Positions 33,208-41,893 of a stretch of DNA of 64,000 nucleotides are shown one piece after another. A program made the position numbers and the translations under genes. The stretch covers positions 2,046,001 to 2,110,000 of the forward strand of contig NC_015145.1 in NCBI RefSeq assembly GCF_000189535.1, read 5' to 3'. The number at the start of each line of letters is the position of its first letter. Within the stretch, counting starts at the first letter, position 1. The notes beneath the pieces are model-generated. The model made no database searches and had not been told where the DNA came from. It was given only the letters and a program-made list of their open reading frames with translations. Origin of the DNA: Pseudarthrobacter phenanthrenivorans Sphe3 (GTDB taxonomy: Bacteria; Actinomycetota; Actinomycetes; Actinomycetales; Micrococcaceae).

Positions 33208-34281
33208 ATGGGCAACCATAGTGACGGCAGTCCGAACCACTCGGGCACCGTAGCTACGGCTGGTCAGAATGAGGTGGAGAAGTTCCAGGATCCTGGAATT
33301 CCTCCGCACCGTTTGCGCCTGGCTGACACGGACCCGAAGGCCGCAAAGCGGGCAGAACGGCAGGTCGCCTTACTATTTGGCATCTCTGTTGTTGGAACCC
33401 TGATCTTCCTGGTGGCGTACTTTGCCATCGACCTGGGAGGCGAAGAGTCCACCATTGGCACCATCAGGCTGCAGAACATGCTTCTGGGCCTTGGTACCGC
33501 TTTTGCCATGCTCGGCATCGGAACCGGAATCGTGCACTGGGCAAAAGCCCTGATGCCTGACCACGAAGTCTCCGAAGAGCGGCACGCCATCCGCTACGAA
33601 GAGGACCGCCAGGCGGCTGTCCGCATCGTCGATGACATTGTGGAAGAGACCGGCATCAAGCGCCGCCCCCTCATCCGCAACACCCTGCTGGGTGCTGTGG
33701 CACTCGCTCCGCTTCCCGCCGTCGCTATTTTTGGAGACCTGGGACCGCGCCCTGACGACAAGCTTGCACACACCATGTGGGCTCCGCAGGACGGCAAGCT
33801 GAAGCGGCTGGCCCGCGACCCCGATGGCACACCCATCAAGGCCTCGGACGTCACCATCGGTTCGGCCTTCCACGTTATTCCGGAAGGCCTGAACGAACTC
33901 CATGAGGGCAAGCTCAACGAGAAGGCCAAGGCCGTTGTGCTGCTCATGCGTCTTGACCCGGCATCGCTGAACCCTTCCGAGGGCCGCGAGGACTGGGGCT
34001 ACAACGGCATTGTTGCCTACTCCAAAATCTGCACCCACGTCGGCTGCCCTGTTGCTCTGTACGAGCAGCAGACACACCACCTGCTGTGCCCGTGCCACCA
34101 GTCCACCTTTGACCTCACTCAGGAGTGCAAGGTGATCTTCGGCCCCGCCAGCCGCCCTCTCCCCCAGCTGCCCATCGCGGTTGATGACGAAGGCTACCTG
34201 GTCGCCACCAGCGACTTCAAAGAACCTGTAGGACCAAGTTACTGGGAGCGTGATATGCATGAGCGCAGCATCGACAGCTGA
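33208..34281 (+). CDS. qcrA: cytochrome bc1 complex Rieske iron-sulfur subunit
   Basis: The 357-residue protein has three N-terminal membrane helices, as in actinobacterial Rieske subunits, then the 2Fe-2S domain. Ligands are C275 and H277 in CTHVGC and C294 and H297 in CPCH. It transfers electrons from menaquinol to the diheme cytochrome. ATG at 33208 (MGNHSDGS) was preferred over 33196 because GATGAGG is well spaced for it. Its last 23 bp overlap the start of qcrB, showing an operon. Confidence 0.95.
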   Translation: MGNHSDGSPNHSGTVATAGQNEVEKFQDPGIPPHRLRLADTDPKAAKRAERQVALLFGISVVGTLIFLVAYFAIDLGGEESTIGTIRLQNMLLGLGTAFAMLGIGTGIVHWAKALMPDHEVSEERHAIRYEEDRQAAVRIVDDIVEETGIKRRPLIRNTLLGAVALAPLPAVAIFGDLGPRPDDKLAHTMWAPQDGKLKRLARDPDGTPIKASDVTIGSAFHVIPEGLNELHEGKLNEKAKAVVLLMRLDPASLNPSEGREDWGYNGIVAYSKICTHVGCPVALYEQQTHHLLCPCHQSTFDLTQECKVIFGPASRPLPQLPIAVDDEGYLVATSDFKEPVGPSYWERDMHERSIDS

Positions 34282-35929
34282 GCCCGCTTTCGTCGCCAAA
34301 ACCAAGACAGGCCGGTTTACCGACTTCGTCGATGCACGTGTTGGCGGTTCCGGAATCCTCCGTGAATTTGGCCGCAAGGTCTTCCCCGACCACTGGTCCT
34401 TCATGTTCGGTGAGGTGGCGCTCTACTCGTTCGTCATCCTCCTGCTCTCCGGAACGTTCCTGACGTTTTTCTTTGACCCCTCCATGGCGGAGACGCACTA
34501 CGACGGTTCCTATGTTCCGTTGAAGGGTGTCGAGATGTCCGTGGCGTACAACTCGTCGCTGGATATCTCCTTTGACGTCCGCGGCGGCCTGTTCATGCGC
34601 CAGGTCCACCACTGGGCAGCACTGCTCTTCGTGGCCTCCATTGCAGTCCACATGCTGCGGGTGTTCTTCACCGGAGCCTTCCGCAAGCCCCGCGAAATGA
34701 ACTGGGTAGTCGGCGGCGTCCTGCTCATCCTGGCCATGGCCGCAGGCTTTACCGGCTACTCCCTCCCCGATGACCTGCTGTCCGGCAACGGCCTGCGCAT
34801 CATCGACGGCGTGATCAAGTCCATCCCGGTTATTGGTACGTACATCTCGTTCTTCCTGTTCGGCGGGGAGTTCCCGGGCACTGCCATCATCGGCCGCCTG
34901 TACATGCTGCACATCCTGCTGGTGCCGGCGCTGATCCTGCTGATGATCGTCCTGCACCTCTTCATGGTGGTTGTTCACAAGCACACCCAGTACCCCGGCC
35001 CCGGCCGCAACGACAACAACGTTGTCGGGTACCCGCTGGGCCCCGTCTACGCAGCCAAGGCCGGTGGATTCTTCTTCATCGTCTTCGGTGTCCTGGCCCT
35101 CATGGCAGGCTTCTTCACGATCAACCCGATCTGGAACTACGGGCCCTACGACCCCTCCCCGGTGTCCGCCGGTACCCAGCCTGACTGGTACATCGGTTTC
35201 GTTGACGGCGCCCTGCGCCTGATGCCCGGCACCCTCGGCGACTGGCAGGTGGAACAGACGTGGCTCGGCTTCGTGTTCAGCTTCAACGTCCTGCTCCCGG
35301 CCCTGGTACCGGCAGGCATCCTGTTCACGGTCATGTTCATGTACCCGTGGATCGAACGCTGGATCACCAAGGACGACCGTGAGCACCACGTGCTTGACCG
35401 TCCCCGCAACGCTCCGACCCGTACGGCTATCGGCATGGCAGGCTTCGTCTGGTACTGCGTCATGTGGGCAGCTGCCGGCTCCGACCTCATCGCCACGCAC
35501 TTCAGTGTCTCTCTGAACGACGTGACGTACTGGCTGCGTACGCTGTTCTTCGTTGGCCCGATCATCGCGTTCATCGTCACCAAGCGCGTAGCCCTGGCGC
35601 TGCAGCGCAAGGACCGGGAGATCGCGCTGCACGGACGTGAAACCGGCCGCATCGTGCGCCTCCCCCACGGCGAGTTCATCGAGGTTCACGCCCCGCTGGA
35701 CGAGTACAAGCGCTACAAGCTCGTGGGCTTCGAGTCCCCTGAGGTCCTTCCGGCCGTACCCAACGAGCACGGCGTGGTGACCCGCAAGGAGAAGCGACGT
35801 GCGTTCCTCTCCAAGTGGTTCTTCGAGGACCGCGTAGCACCTGCTACGCCGGCAGAACTCGAGGCCGCCCATGGCCACGGCCACGCGGCAGTCGAGGCGC
35901 CGGAGGAAGCAAAGAGCCTGTCCCACTAA
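34259..35929 (+). CDS. qcrB: cytochrome bc1 complex cytochrome b subunit
   Basis: The 556-residue protein is a full-length cytochrome b with haem-ligating His pairs in HHWAALLFVASIAVHMLRVFFTGAFRKPRE and in HILLVPALILLMIVLHLFMVVVHKHTQ. The quinol-site motif PEW is replaced by TQPDWYIGFVDG, as in other Actinobacteria. The long C-terminal hydrophilic extension (~130 residues) is characteristic of this phylum and contacts the oxidase in the supercomplex. ATG 34259 has GGGAG upstream; an in-frame GTG nine bases earlier is unlikely. A strong terminator follows. Confidence 0.95.
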   Translation: MSAASTAEPAFVAKTKTGRFTDFVDARVGGSGILREFGRKVFPDHWSFMFGEVALYSFVILLLSGTFLTFFFDPSMAETHYDGSYVPLKGVEMSVAYNSSLDISFDVRGGLFMRQVHHWAALLFVASIAVHMLRVFFTGAFRKPREMNWVVGGVLLILAMAAGFTGYSLPDDLLSGNGLRIIDGVIKSIPVIGTYISFFLFGGEFPGTAIIGRLYMLHILLVPALILLMIVLHLFMVVVHKHTQYPGPGRNDNNVVGYPLGPVYAAKAGGFFFIVFGVLALMAGFFTINPIWNYGPYDPSPVSAGTQPDWYIGFVDGALRLMPGTLGDWQVEQTWLGFVFSFNVLLPALVPAGILFTVMFMYPWIERWITKDDREHHVLDRPRNAPTRTAIGMAGFVWYCVMWAAAGSDLIATHFSVSLNDVTYWLRTLFFVGPIIAFIVTKRVALALQRKDREIALHGRETGRIVRLPHGEFIEVHAPLDEYKRYKLVGFESPEVLPAVPNEHGVVTRKEKRRAFLSKWFFEDRVAPATPAELEAAHGHGHAAVEAPEEAKSLSH

Positions 35930-35947
35930 GGCTCCTCCCAGGCAACC

Positions 35948-35982
35948 AGGAAGGCCCGGTCCAATGTGGACCGGGCCTTCCT
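35948..35982 (+). terminator. terminator after qcrB
   Basis: Perfect 16-bp arms (35948-35963, 35967-35982) with a 3-nt loop lie 19 bp after the qcrB stop. A weak T-containing tail follows. It also separates qcrB from the convergent gntR gene. Confidence 0.85.
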
Positions 35983-36059
35983 GCTGTGTTTGCCGCTTTT
36001 ATCGCCCCCCTGCAGCCCACAGGGATCCCAGGAAGGGCGTCCCGGGCTTTTCCCCGCTC

Positions 36060-36830
36060 CTAGTGGTTGCGCGCCCGGCGGGCCCCCGGGCGTTGCAGCG
36101 GTACCCACAGCTTGTACCTGTCCGCGCGGTAGTACGACACCGAGTAGTCCACCATGGCCCGCGCCACAAAGGCATGCCGCTGGATCTTAAGAAGCGGGGC
36201 GCCGACTTCGACGTTAAGCAGGCGGGCGGTTGACGGTGAGGCAGCCGTGGCCTCAATCATGTCTTCACCCCACTCCATGACCAGCCCGAACTGCTCGCTG
36301 AGGACGTTGTACAGCGAGGTGGGCGGCTCCCCGTCCAGTAAGCCCGGCACGCGGTGGGCGGGGATGAAATTCTCGTCAACGCTCATGGGCTCGCCATCGG
36401 CAAGCAGCAGGCGGCGGAACCGCACGAGCGGGGTCCCTTCGTCCAGCTGCAGTTCCCGGGCCAGGAAGGCGCTGGCCGCGATCTGCTCGAAGCTGAGGAC
36501 CTTCGCGGCCGGCACCATTCCGCGCCGCTGCATCTCTTCGCTGTAGGACGTCAGCTTGACCTGCAGATCGAGCTTTGGCCGGCGGACGAACGTACCCAGG
36601 CCCACCACGCGCTCAATGACCTCCTCACCCACCAGCGCGTCGATAGCCTGCCGTACGGTCATGCGGGCAAGGCCGAACCGTTCGGCAAGGTCACGCTCGG
36701 ACGGCAGGGCCGATCCCGGCGGGCAGGATTCCGCGATGTAGGACCTTAGGATTTCGCGGAGCTGGATATAGATGGCAGTGCCACTGGTCCGGTCAATTCC
36801 GCCGGCGATGGAGGCAGCGCTAGGAGCCAT
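36060..36830 (-). CDS. GntR/UTRA family regulator, DasR-like
   Basis: The 256-residue protein has a GntR winged HTH (YIQLREILRSYIAESCPPGSALPSERDLAERFGLARMTVRQAIDALV, residues 20-65) and a UTRA effector domain (residues ~90-240). In Streptomyces, DasR of this family senses GlcN-6-P and controls chitin use, PTS genes and development. The orthology is supported by the divergent ptsH gene and a perfect dre core (GGTCTAGACC) at 36876-36885. This site falls inside its own promoter, implying autoregulation. Effector identity is inferred. Confidence 0.85.
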   Translation of the reverse strand: MAPSAASIAGGIDRTSGTAIYIQLREILRSYIAESCPPGSALPSERDLAERFGLARMTVRQAIDALVGEEVIERVVGLGTFVRRPKLDLQVKLTSYSEEMQRRGMVPAAKVLSFEQIAASAFLARELQLDEGTPLVRFRRLLLADGEPMSVDENFIPAHRVPGLLDGEPPTSLYNVLSEQFGLVMEWGEDMIEATAASPSTARLLNVEVGAPLLKIQRHAFVARAMVDYSVSYYRADRYKLWVPLQRPGARRARNH

Positions 36831-36864
36831 GAGGCATCTCCAGTGGGGTCACATTCACCCTCCC

Positions 36865-36870
36865 ATTTTA
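36865..36870 (-). promoter_or_regulatory. -10 element of the gntR promoter
   Basis: On the minus strand TAAAAT lies at 36870-36865, 35 bp upstream of the start codon. The dre palindrome sits directly upstream within the -35/-10 spacer, a typical repressor position. No good -35 is seen. Confidence 0.45.
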
Positions 36871-36875
36871 GGGCA

Positions 36876-36885
36876 GGTCTAGACC
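36876..36885. promoter_or_regulatory. DasR-responsive element (dre) core
   Basis: A perfect 10-bp palindrome GGTCTAGACC in the gntR-ptsH intergenic region matches the centre of the Streptomyces dre consensus (ACTGGTCTAGACCACT). It is placed to control both divergent genes. Confidence 0.8.
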
Positions 36886-36933
36886 AGTTAGTCCACGGGG
36901 CCGGCCGTTTGGCGGACCAGGACGGCTCCCCGC

Positions 36934-36939
36934 TATATT
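36934..36939 (+). promoter_or_regulatory. -10 element of the ptsH promoter
   Basis: TATATT lies about 55 bp before the ptsH start. A TTGGCG at 36909-36914 is 19 bp away, slightly long for a -35. The dre core is ~24 bp further upstream. Confidence 0.4.
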
Positions 36940-36994
36940 TGTGGAGAAAATGTGAAGTTCGACGTCGGGGGGCCGTCATGAAGAAGGAGTCCCT

Positions 36995-37288
36995 TTGCCA
37001 ACACACAAGGCTGTGGTCACAGCCTCGATCGGGCTGCACGCACGTCCGGCCGCCGTGTTTGTCCGTGCCGTAACCGAAACAGGGCTGCCCGTCACTATCA
37101 CCAAGGCCGGGAGCCCTGGCGTTGATGCGCGTTCCCTTCTTCAGGTAATGACGGCTGACTTTCCCCAAGGTTGCGAGGTGGAGTTGCGCATCAGCGACAC
37201 CGCCCTGAACGGGTCTTTGAGCCGCCAAAAAGCCGAGGAAGCCCTCCGTGCCCTTGGTGAGCTGCTGGAGTCGCAGGGCGCTGCCTAG
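36995..37288 (+). CDS. ptsH: phosphocarrier protein HPr
   Basis: The 97-residue protein is HPr of the sugar phosphotransferase system. His15 in IGLHARPAAVFV receives phosphate from enzyme I and passes it to EIIA. Ser47 in ARSLLQVM corresponds to the regulatory Ser46 of Gram-positive HPr, although its use in Actinobacteria is unclear. The start is TTG at 36995, six bases after AAGGAG. It is transcribed divergently from the DasR-like gene with the dre site between them, which suggests control by amino-sugar availability. Confidence 0.94.
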   Translation: MPTHKAVVTASIGLHARPAAVFVRAVTETGLPVTITKAGSPGVDARSLLQVMTADFPQGCEVELRISDTALNGSLSRQKAEEALRALGELLESQGAA

Positions 37289-37363
37289 GTCCTGTTCCAG
37301 GGCAATGGTTCTGCCGGGCAGGCGGCGTGGGCAGGACAATCAAAGACTGAGGGCCCCCACTTT

Positions 37364-37423
37364 TGAACTGCTCCCCGGAAGTTGGACTGAAAGTTCAGTT
37401 CTGACTTACGGGGAGCAGTTTCA
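37364..37423. repeat. 60-bp inverted repeat with TG...CA ends
   Basis: A TGAACTGCTCCCC arm and a GGGGAGCAGTTTCA arm face each other with about 33 nt between, sharing an 11-bp perfect core (AACTGCTCCCC). The second arm is a third copy of the motif found at both ends of the 816-bp element. It could be the fused ends of a deleted IS. Confidence 0.6.
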
Positions 37424-37556
37424 CGTTCAGGGCAACCGTTGTCGGAGGAGCAGCGCGAAGCTGCGGTGGCGCTGTATACCGTGCCCGGACGCTTGCGGCG
37501 TAGGTTGCACTTAGCGCTCGACTCTGAGGACCTCGAGCGGTTCTTACAGCAGGGAG

Positions 37557-37949
37557 CTACGGTCCCGTATGGAGGATAGTGCCCCCCAGGCTCTTTTGGA
37601 TGCGTTTCGGGTCTTCGCTTATTACGGTCCAGTTCTTGCCGATGTTGATGGCGCGTTGGCCAGCGGGCCGCCAGAAATCCAACTGGGACTCCAGGTGCTG
37701 GTCATCGCTGTAGATCGCAAGGTATGTGAATTCGCCGCAGCTGGCCGAGGAGGCGGCGAACTTGGAAGGGGGTTTGGCCAGGACCAACTCCTGGCAGGCC
37801 AGGCCGACGGATTCCACAGCTTCCTTCAAGTCGTCAATTGTCTCGAACGTTCCGCCATCCGCCGGCGGCTGGGGGACTCCGGAAGTAGAACATCACATCA
37901 AGGAAAAAGCGGTGATGGCTGTGGCGGTCCCGGCAGCAAGTCGGTTCAT
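37557..37949 (-). pseudogene. lipoprotein gene interrupted by an in-frame TGA in the lipobox
   Basis: From ATG 37949 the frame encodes MNRLAAGTATAITAFSLM, then TGA (37895-37893), then CSTSGVPQPPADGG and a ~105-residue domain ending at 37557. The sequence before the stop is a lipoprotein signal peptide and the Cys right after it is the expected lipidated residue, so one nonsense change (for example GGA to TGA) breaks the gene. The downstream part (LACQELVLAKPPSKF, GKNWTVISEDPKRIQKSLGG) looks like small actinobacterial lipoproteins of unknown function. Reinitiation at TTG 37829 would give an unexported fragment. Confidence 0.65.
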
Positions 37950-38006
37950 GGCTGATACCCAATCAAAGTCTGTTCTGTCACCCAGCAAGAGACTACCAGC
38001 AACGAC

Positions 38007-38040
38007 AGAAGTCCCCGTCCCAACTGGGACGGGGACTTCT
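38007..38040 (-). terminator. hairpin downstream of ctaF
   Basis: Perfect 16-bp arms (38007-38022, 38025-38040) with a 2-nt loop lie about 115 bp beyond the ctaF stop on the minus strand. They would end the ctaCDF transcript. No U tract follows. Confidence 0.6.
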
Positions 38041-38154
38041 GGAAAGGACCGGTCTCTGGCCACTGGAGTGGAACCCGCAAACTAACGAGTCCCGCTTTAG
38101 GGGACCAGTTCACTTCTGGTGGGGCCCTGAGTCTTTCAGGTCCTGCTTACGCTG

Positions 38155-38556
38155 CTAGTGTGCGTGGTCACCGCGGCTGTATTCGTACACCCAGCCGATG
38201 AGTGCCACTACTGCGAGGCCGGCTGCGATGAACACAATCCAGAAACCGACTGCAAGGCCCAGGAAACCCGTGGCGCAGGCGATGCCCAGGACCAGCGGCC
38301 ACCAGCTCCAGGGGCTGAAGTGCCCCTGCTCTCCAGCGCCCTCGTGGATCTCAGCATCGCTGCGGTCCTCGGGACGCATGCCGACACGCTTGCCGGTGAA
38401 TCCGAGGTAACCGCCGATCATGCCCGCCAGTCCACCTACGAGCAGGATGCCGAGGATGCCCACCCACTCGCCCCAATTGGTCAAGAAGCCGTAGACCAGG
38501 GACACCGGGACGAAGAAGAAAACTCCGGCACCAAAAATCCAAGATTCAATTTTCAT
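38155..38556 (-). CDS. ctaF: cytochrome c oxidase subunit IV (actinobacterial type)
   Basis: The 133-residue membrane protein matches the Actinobacteria-specific subunit 4. It has an N-terminal helix pair (WIFGAGVFFFVPVSLVYGFLT, VGILGILLVGGLAGMIGGYLGF), a polar loop (RPEDRSDAEIHEGAGEQGHFSPWSWWPL) and two more helices. It stabilises the aa3 oxidase. It begins 2 bp downstream of the ctaD stop, so it is in the ctaC-ctaD-ctaF operon. The loop GHFSPWSWWPLVL is the family hallmark. Confidence 0.94.
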   Translation of the reverse strand: MKIESWIFGAGVFFFVPVSLVYGFLTNWGEWVGILGILLVGGLAGMIGGYLGFTGKRVGMRPEDRSDAEIHEGAGEQGHFSPWSWWPLVLGIACATGFLGLAVGFWIVFIAAGLAVVALIGWVYEYSRGDHAH

Positions 38557-38558
38557 TG

Positions 38559-40280
38559 TCAGTTGTCCCTCTGGTCAGCGTTTCCGAGTACCTGGGCGGC
38601 CGGAGCCGGTGACTCGACGGTGTGGACCTGGCGGAGTTCCGGGTGGTGCAGGTCCAGGGCGGGCCGCTCGGAACGGATGCGGGGCAGCGAGGTGAAGTTG
38701 TGCCGCGGCGGCGGGCAGGACGTGGCCCACTCCAGTGAGGCGCCGAAGCCCCAGGGATCGTCCACCTGTACCTTTTCGCTGCTGCGCCAGGTGATGTACA
38801 CGTTCCAGAAGAACGGAATCAGCGAGGCACCCAGGACGAAGGAGGCGACGGTGGAGAACTGGTTCATCCAGGTGAAGTTGTCCTCCACCAGGTAGTCGGC
38901 GTACCGGCGGGGCATGCCTTCAACACCCAGCCAGTGCTGGATGAGGAAGGTTCCGTGGAAGCCGAGGAACAGCAGCCAGAAGTGGATCTTGCCGAGACGT
39001 TCATTGAGCATCTTGCCGGTGAACTTGGGCCACCAGAAGTAGAAGCCCGCGAACATCGCGAACACCACGGTGCCGAACACCACGTAGTGGAAGTGCGCCA
39101 CCACGAAGTAGGAGTCGGAAACATGGAAGTCCAGCGGCGGTGAGGCCAGGATGATGCCGGTGAGTCCACCGAAGAGGAACGTGATCAGGAAGCCGATGCT
39201 CCACAGCATCGGGGTTTCGAAGGTCAGGGACCCGCGCCACATCGTTCCGATCCAGTTGAAGAACTTCACGCCGGTCGGTACCGCGATCAGCATGGTCATG
39301 AACGCGAAGAACGGCAGCAGGACGGCACCGGTGACGTACATGTGGTGCGCCCACACGGTCACGGAAAGTGCGGCAATGGCGATCGTGGCGTAAACCAGGC
39401 CCTTATAGCCGAAGATCGGCTTGCGGCTGAACACCGGGAAGATCTCGGAGACGATGCCGAAGAACGGTAGCGCGATGATGTACACCTCGGGATGGCCGAA
39501 GAACCAGAACAGGTGCTGCCACAGGACGGCACCGCCGTTTTCCGGATCGAAGATGTGGGCACCGAAGCGCCGGTCCGCACCCAGGGCGAACAGGGCGGCT
39601 GCCAGCGGCGGGAACGCCATCAGCACCAGGATGGCCGTGACCAGGGTGTTCCACGTGAAGATGGGCATCCGCCACATGGTCATGCCCGGGGCACGCATGC
39701 AGATGATGGTGGTGATGAAGTTGACCGCACCCAGGATGGTTCCGAAGCCGGACAGTGCCAGGCCGAACACCCACAGGTCGCCACCGATGCCGGGGCTGAA
39801 GGTGGTGTTGGACAGCGGTGCGTAGGCGAACCAGCCGAATGACGCGGCACCCTGGGGGCTGATGAAGCCGGACACCGCAATGGTGGAGCCGAAAAGGAAG
39901 AACCAGAAGGCCAGCGCGTTCAGACGCGGGAAGGCGACGTCCGGCGCGCCGATCTGCAGCGGCATGATCACGTTTGCGAACCCGGCGAACAGCGGGGTGG
40001 CGAACATCAGCAGCATCACGGTGCCGTGCATCGTGAACAGCTGGTTGTACTGTTCCTTCGTCTGCAGGATCTGCATCCCGGGCTCAAACAGCTCGGCACG
40101 GATGAGCAGCGCCATGACGCCGCCGAGGCAGAAGAACACAAACGATGCGATCAGGTACATGTACCCGATGGTCTTGTGGTCGGTGGAGGTGATCCAGTTG
40201 ACGACGATGCGCCCCTTGGATTTGGGAACCACGGGAGCGGCGAGGGCTCCGGTGGGTGCGGATTGAGTGTACGTAGCCAC
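38559..40280 (-). CDS. ctaD: cytochrome c oxidase subunit I
   Basis: The 573-residue protein is the catalytic subunit of aa3 oxidase with twelve membrane helices. Key residues are visible: a low-spin haem His in [16 protein letters not shown], the CuB His and crosslinked Tyr in [17 protein letters not shown], the CuB His pair in WAHHMYVTG, and the haem His pair in [13 protein letters not shown]. It reduces oxygen to water and pumps protons. It lies between ctaC (10 bp upstream) and ctaF. Other subunits (ctaE) are in the qcr cluster 4-8 kb away. Confidence 0.96.
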   Translation of the reverse strand: MATYTQSAPTGALAAPVVPKSKGRIVVNWITSTDHKTIGYMYLIASFVFFCLGGVMALLIRAELFEPGMQILQTKEQYNQLFTMHGTVMLLMFATPLFAGFANVIMPLQIGAPDVAFPRLNALAFWFFLFGSTIAVSGFISPQGAASFGWFAYAPLSNTTFSPGIGGDLWVFGLALSGFGTILGAVNFITTIICMRAPGMTMWRMPIFTWNTLVTAILVLMAFPPLAAALFALGADRRFGAHIFDPENGGAVLWQHLFWFFGHPEVYIIALPFFGIVSEIFPVFSRKPIFGYKGLVYATIAIAALSVTVWAHHMYVTGAVLLPFFAFMTMLIAVPTGVKFFNWIGTMWRGSLTFETPMLWSIGFLITFLFGGLTGIILASPPLDFHVSDSYFVVAHFHYVVFGTVVFAMFAGFYFWWPKFTGKMLNERLGKIHFWLLFLGFHGTFLIQHWLGVEGMPRRYADYLVEDNFTWMNQFSTVASFVLGASLIPFFWNVYITWRSSEKVQVDDPWGFGASLEWATSCPPPRHNFTSLPRIRSERPALDLHHPELRQVHTVESPAPAAQVLGNADQRDN

Positions 40281-40290
40281 GTCGCTCCCC

Positions 40291-41163
40291 TTACTTAATT
40301 TCGTTCAGGTTCGGGTTGCGGTCGTACTCCACACCGAGGAGGCCCGTGTTGCCGGCTGCCTTGAGCTCTTCCATGTGCGCCTGGAATTCAGCTTCCGACA
40401 CAACCTTGACGCGGAACAGCATTTCGGAGTGGTACTCGCCGCAGAGTTCGGCGCACTTGCCGTCGTAGGTGCCCTCTTTAGTGGGGGTAAACCGGATGTA
40501 GTTGGTCTTGCCCGGGATCATGTCGCGCTTCTGCAGGAAGGCGGGAACCCAGAAAGAGTGGATAACGTCGCGTGCGTTGAGCTCGAGATCAACGGACTTG
40601 TTAACCGGCAAGTACAGCGTGGGGAGCTGTTCTTTGTCGATCGTGTTGCCGGTGAGGTGCGCCTGCTCGCCTGCTTCGTGGACGTCCTCTTCGATGACGT
40701 CGCCGGCTTTGTAGTTGAAGTCCCAGGCCCACTGCTTGCCGCGGACGTCCACAACGACGTCGGCGGGCTGGGACCGGTTATCAATGGCCTGCTGGTCGCG
40801 GTCGGTGAAGTAGAAGAACACCACGACCATGAACAGAGGGATGGTCAGGTAGAAGACTTCGAGCGGCAGGTTGAAGCTGGTCTGCCGCGGGAAACCGACG
40901 GTTCCCTTGCGGCGGCGGTATGCCACCAGGCACCAGACGATCAGGCCCCACGTAATGATGCCCACGACCAGGGCGGCAATCCATGAGTTGACCCAGAGGT
41001 CCATGATGCGGTCGGTGTTGCTGGTGGTGCCCCGTTCAGTGGGCAGCCACCCCTTCTCTACCTCTGGCGAACATCCGGTCAAAACCAACGCGCCGGCAAT
41101 TGCCAAGCTTGAGATCGTGGTGATCGTTTTGCGTCGGCTGCCGGTTCGGTTCTGCGAACTCAC
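40291..41163 (-). CDS. ctaC: cytochrome c oxidase subunit II
   Basis: The 290-residue protein has a lipoprotein signal ([10 protein letters not shown], lipidated Cys), two membrane helices ([21 protein letters not shown] and [19 protein letters not shown]) and a cupredoxin domain. The CuA ligands are in the expected [12 protein letters not shown] motif, with the first His in DVIHSFWVP. The Trp-rich electron entry segment is KQWAWDFNY. It receives electrons from the diheme cytochrome. The GTG at 41163 has AGGAAGGG upstream. It is the first gene of ctaCDF. Confidence 0.96.
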   Translation of the reverse strand: MSSQNRTGSRRKTITTISSLAIAGALVLTGCSPEVEKGWLPTERGTTSNTDRIMDLWVNSWIAALVVGIITWGLIVWCLVAYRRRKGTVGFPRQTSFNLPLEVFYLTIPLFMVVVFFYFTDRDQQAIDNRSQPADVVVDVRGKQWAWDFNYKAGDVIEEDVHEAGEQAHLTGNTIDKEQLPTLYLPVNKSVDLELNARDVIHSFWVPAFLQKRDMIPGKTNYIRFTPTKEGTYDGKCAELCGEYHSEMLFRVKVVSEAEFQAHMEELKAAGNTGLLGVEYDRNPNLNEIK

Positions 41164-41349
41164 AGACGGCCCTTCCTACTTGTTGCTGTTGTCCGGGCAG
41201 CCATGGGCGCCCCGGGCACACTAAAAGTTTTACTACTCGGTGTAGAGCTTACCGCTCCGCCGGGCGTTTCGCCCACATGTCGGCGCCGTGCCCCCATACC
41301 GTTATTTTCGGCAGGGGACACGGCGCGGGCATCGGGCGAAATAACCGGG

Positions 41350-41730
41350 TTAGTGGAACGAATCGCCGCAGGCGCAGGAGCCGCCGGCGTTCGGATTATC
41401 GATGGTGAAGCCCTGCTTGGAGATGGTGTCTTCGAAGTCGATGCTCGCACCGCTGAGGTACGGAACGCTCATCTTGTCCACAACGACCTCGACGCCGTCG
41501 AAGTCGCGGACAGCGTCCCCGTCCAGGAGCCGCTCATCGAAGTAGAGCTGGTAGATCAGTCCCGAGCAGCCGCCGGGCTGCACAGCAACCCGGAGACGCA
41601 GGTCGGTGCGGCCTTCCTGCTCGAGAAGACTGCGGACCTTGCCGGCTGCAACGTCGGTCAGGTTAACCTCGTGGACGGGCAGTTCAGCACTGGTGGTTTC
41701 GGTGCTGTTCTCATTGGTTGCGGTGCTCAT
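41350..41730 (-). CDS. erpA: iron-sulfur cluster insertion protein ErpA
   Basis: The 126-residue protein is an A-type Fe-S carrier (HesB/IscA/ErpA). The three cluster-binding Cys are present: one in VQPGGCSGLIYQL and two in GGSCACGDSF at the C terminus. It hands Fe-S clusters to apo-enzymes. A 22-residue polar N-terminal extension (STATNENSTETTSAELP) precedes the domain. The gene stands next to ctaC on the same strand but 186 bp upstream, so it may have its own transcript. It is commonly located here in Actinobacteria. Confidence 0.93.
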   Translation of the reverse strand: MSTATNENSTETTSAELPVHEVNLTDVAAGKVRSLLEQEGRTDLRLRVAVQPGGCSGLIYQLYFDERLLDGDAVRDFDGVEVVVDKMSVPYLSGASIDFEDTISKQGFTIDNPNAGGSCACGDSFH

Positions 41731-41893
41731 TGGCCTACCTTCTTAGGATGGTCTGGCGGCGCCGCCCTGGCGGTGCCTGCCCCTACGGTTTCGGTATGGG
41801 CTATAGCTACATGCTACGCGCGGCGCACCTGTAGCTCTAACTCCTGACGTAACCAAGGCCGGGGCCTGGTTGTTCCCGGCGAACACCTTTTGC

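Larger units (their letters stand above)
37331..38146. mobile_element. degraded 816-bp element with long imperfect inverted ends
   Basis: Left (37331-37388) and right (38088-38146, inverted) ends share GCAGGAC, AAAGACT-x-AGGGCCCC and TGAACTG-x-TCCCC-xx-AAG-xx-GGACT in the same order. The last block looks like IS3-type terminal repeats. The interior holds an open frame resembling a transposase N terminus (QPLSEEQREAAVALY, ~37437-37481), a broken lipoprotein gene and a hairpin, but no full transposase. It sits between ptsH and ctaF and is probably a decayed insertion. No target duplication was found. Confidence 0.55.

Noticed and set aside
34217..35926. 569-codon open frame antisense to qcrB
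   Set aside because: Acidic, His/Gln/Asp-rich composition typical of antisense frames in high-GC genes; qcrB is certain on the other strand.
37893..37895. TGA read as selenocysteine in the lipoprotein
   Set aside because: The codon lies at the lipobox -1 position, where a small residue is needed; no SECIS-like hairpin follows it.
38007..38040. Perfect hairpin as an IS end
   Set aside because: It does not share the TGAACTG motif of the element ends; a terminator for ctaCDF is simpler.
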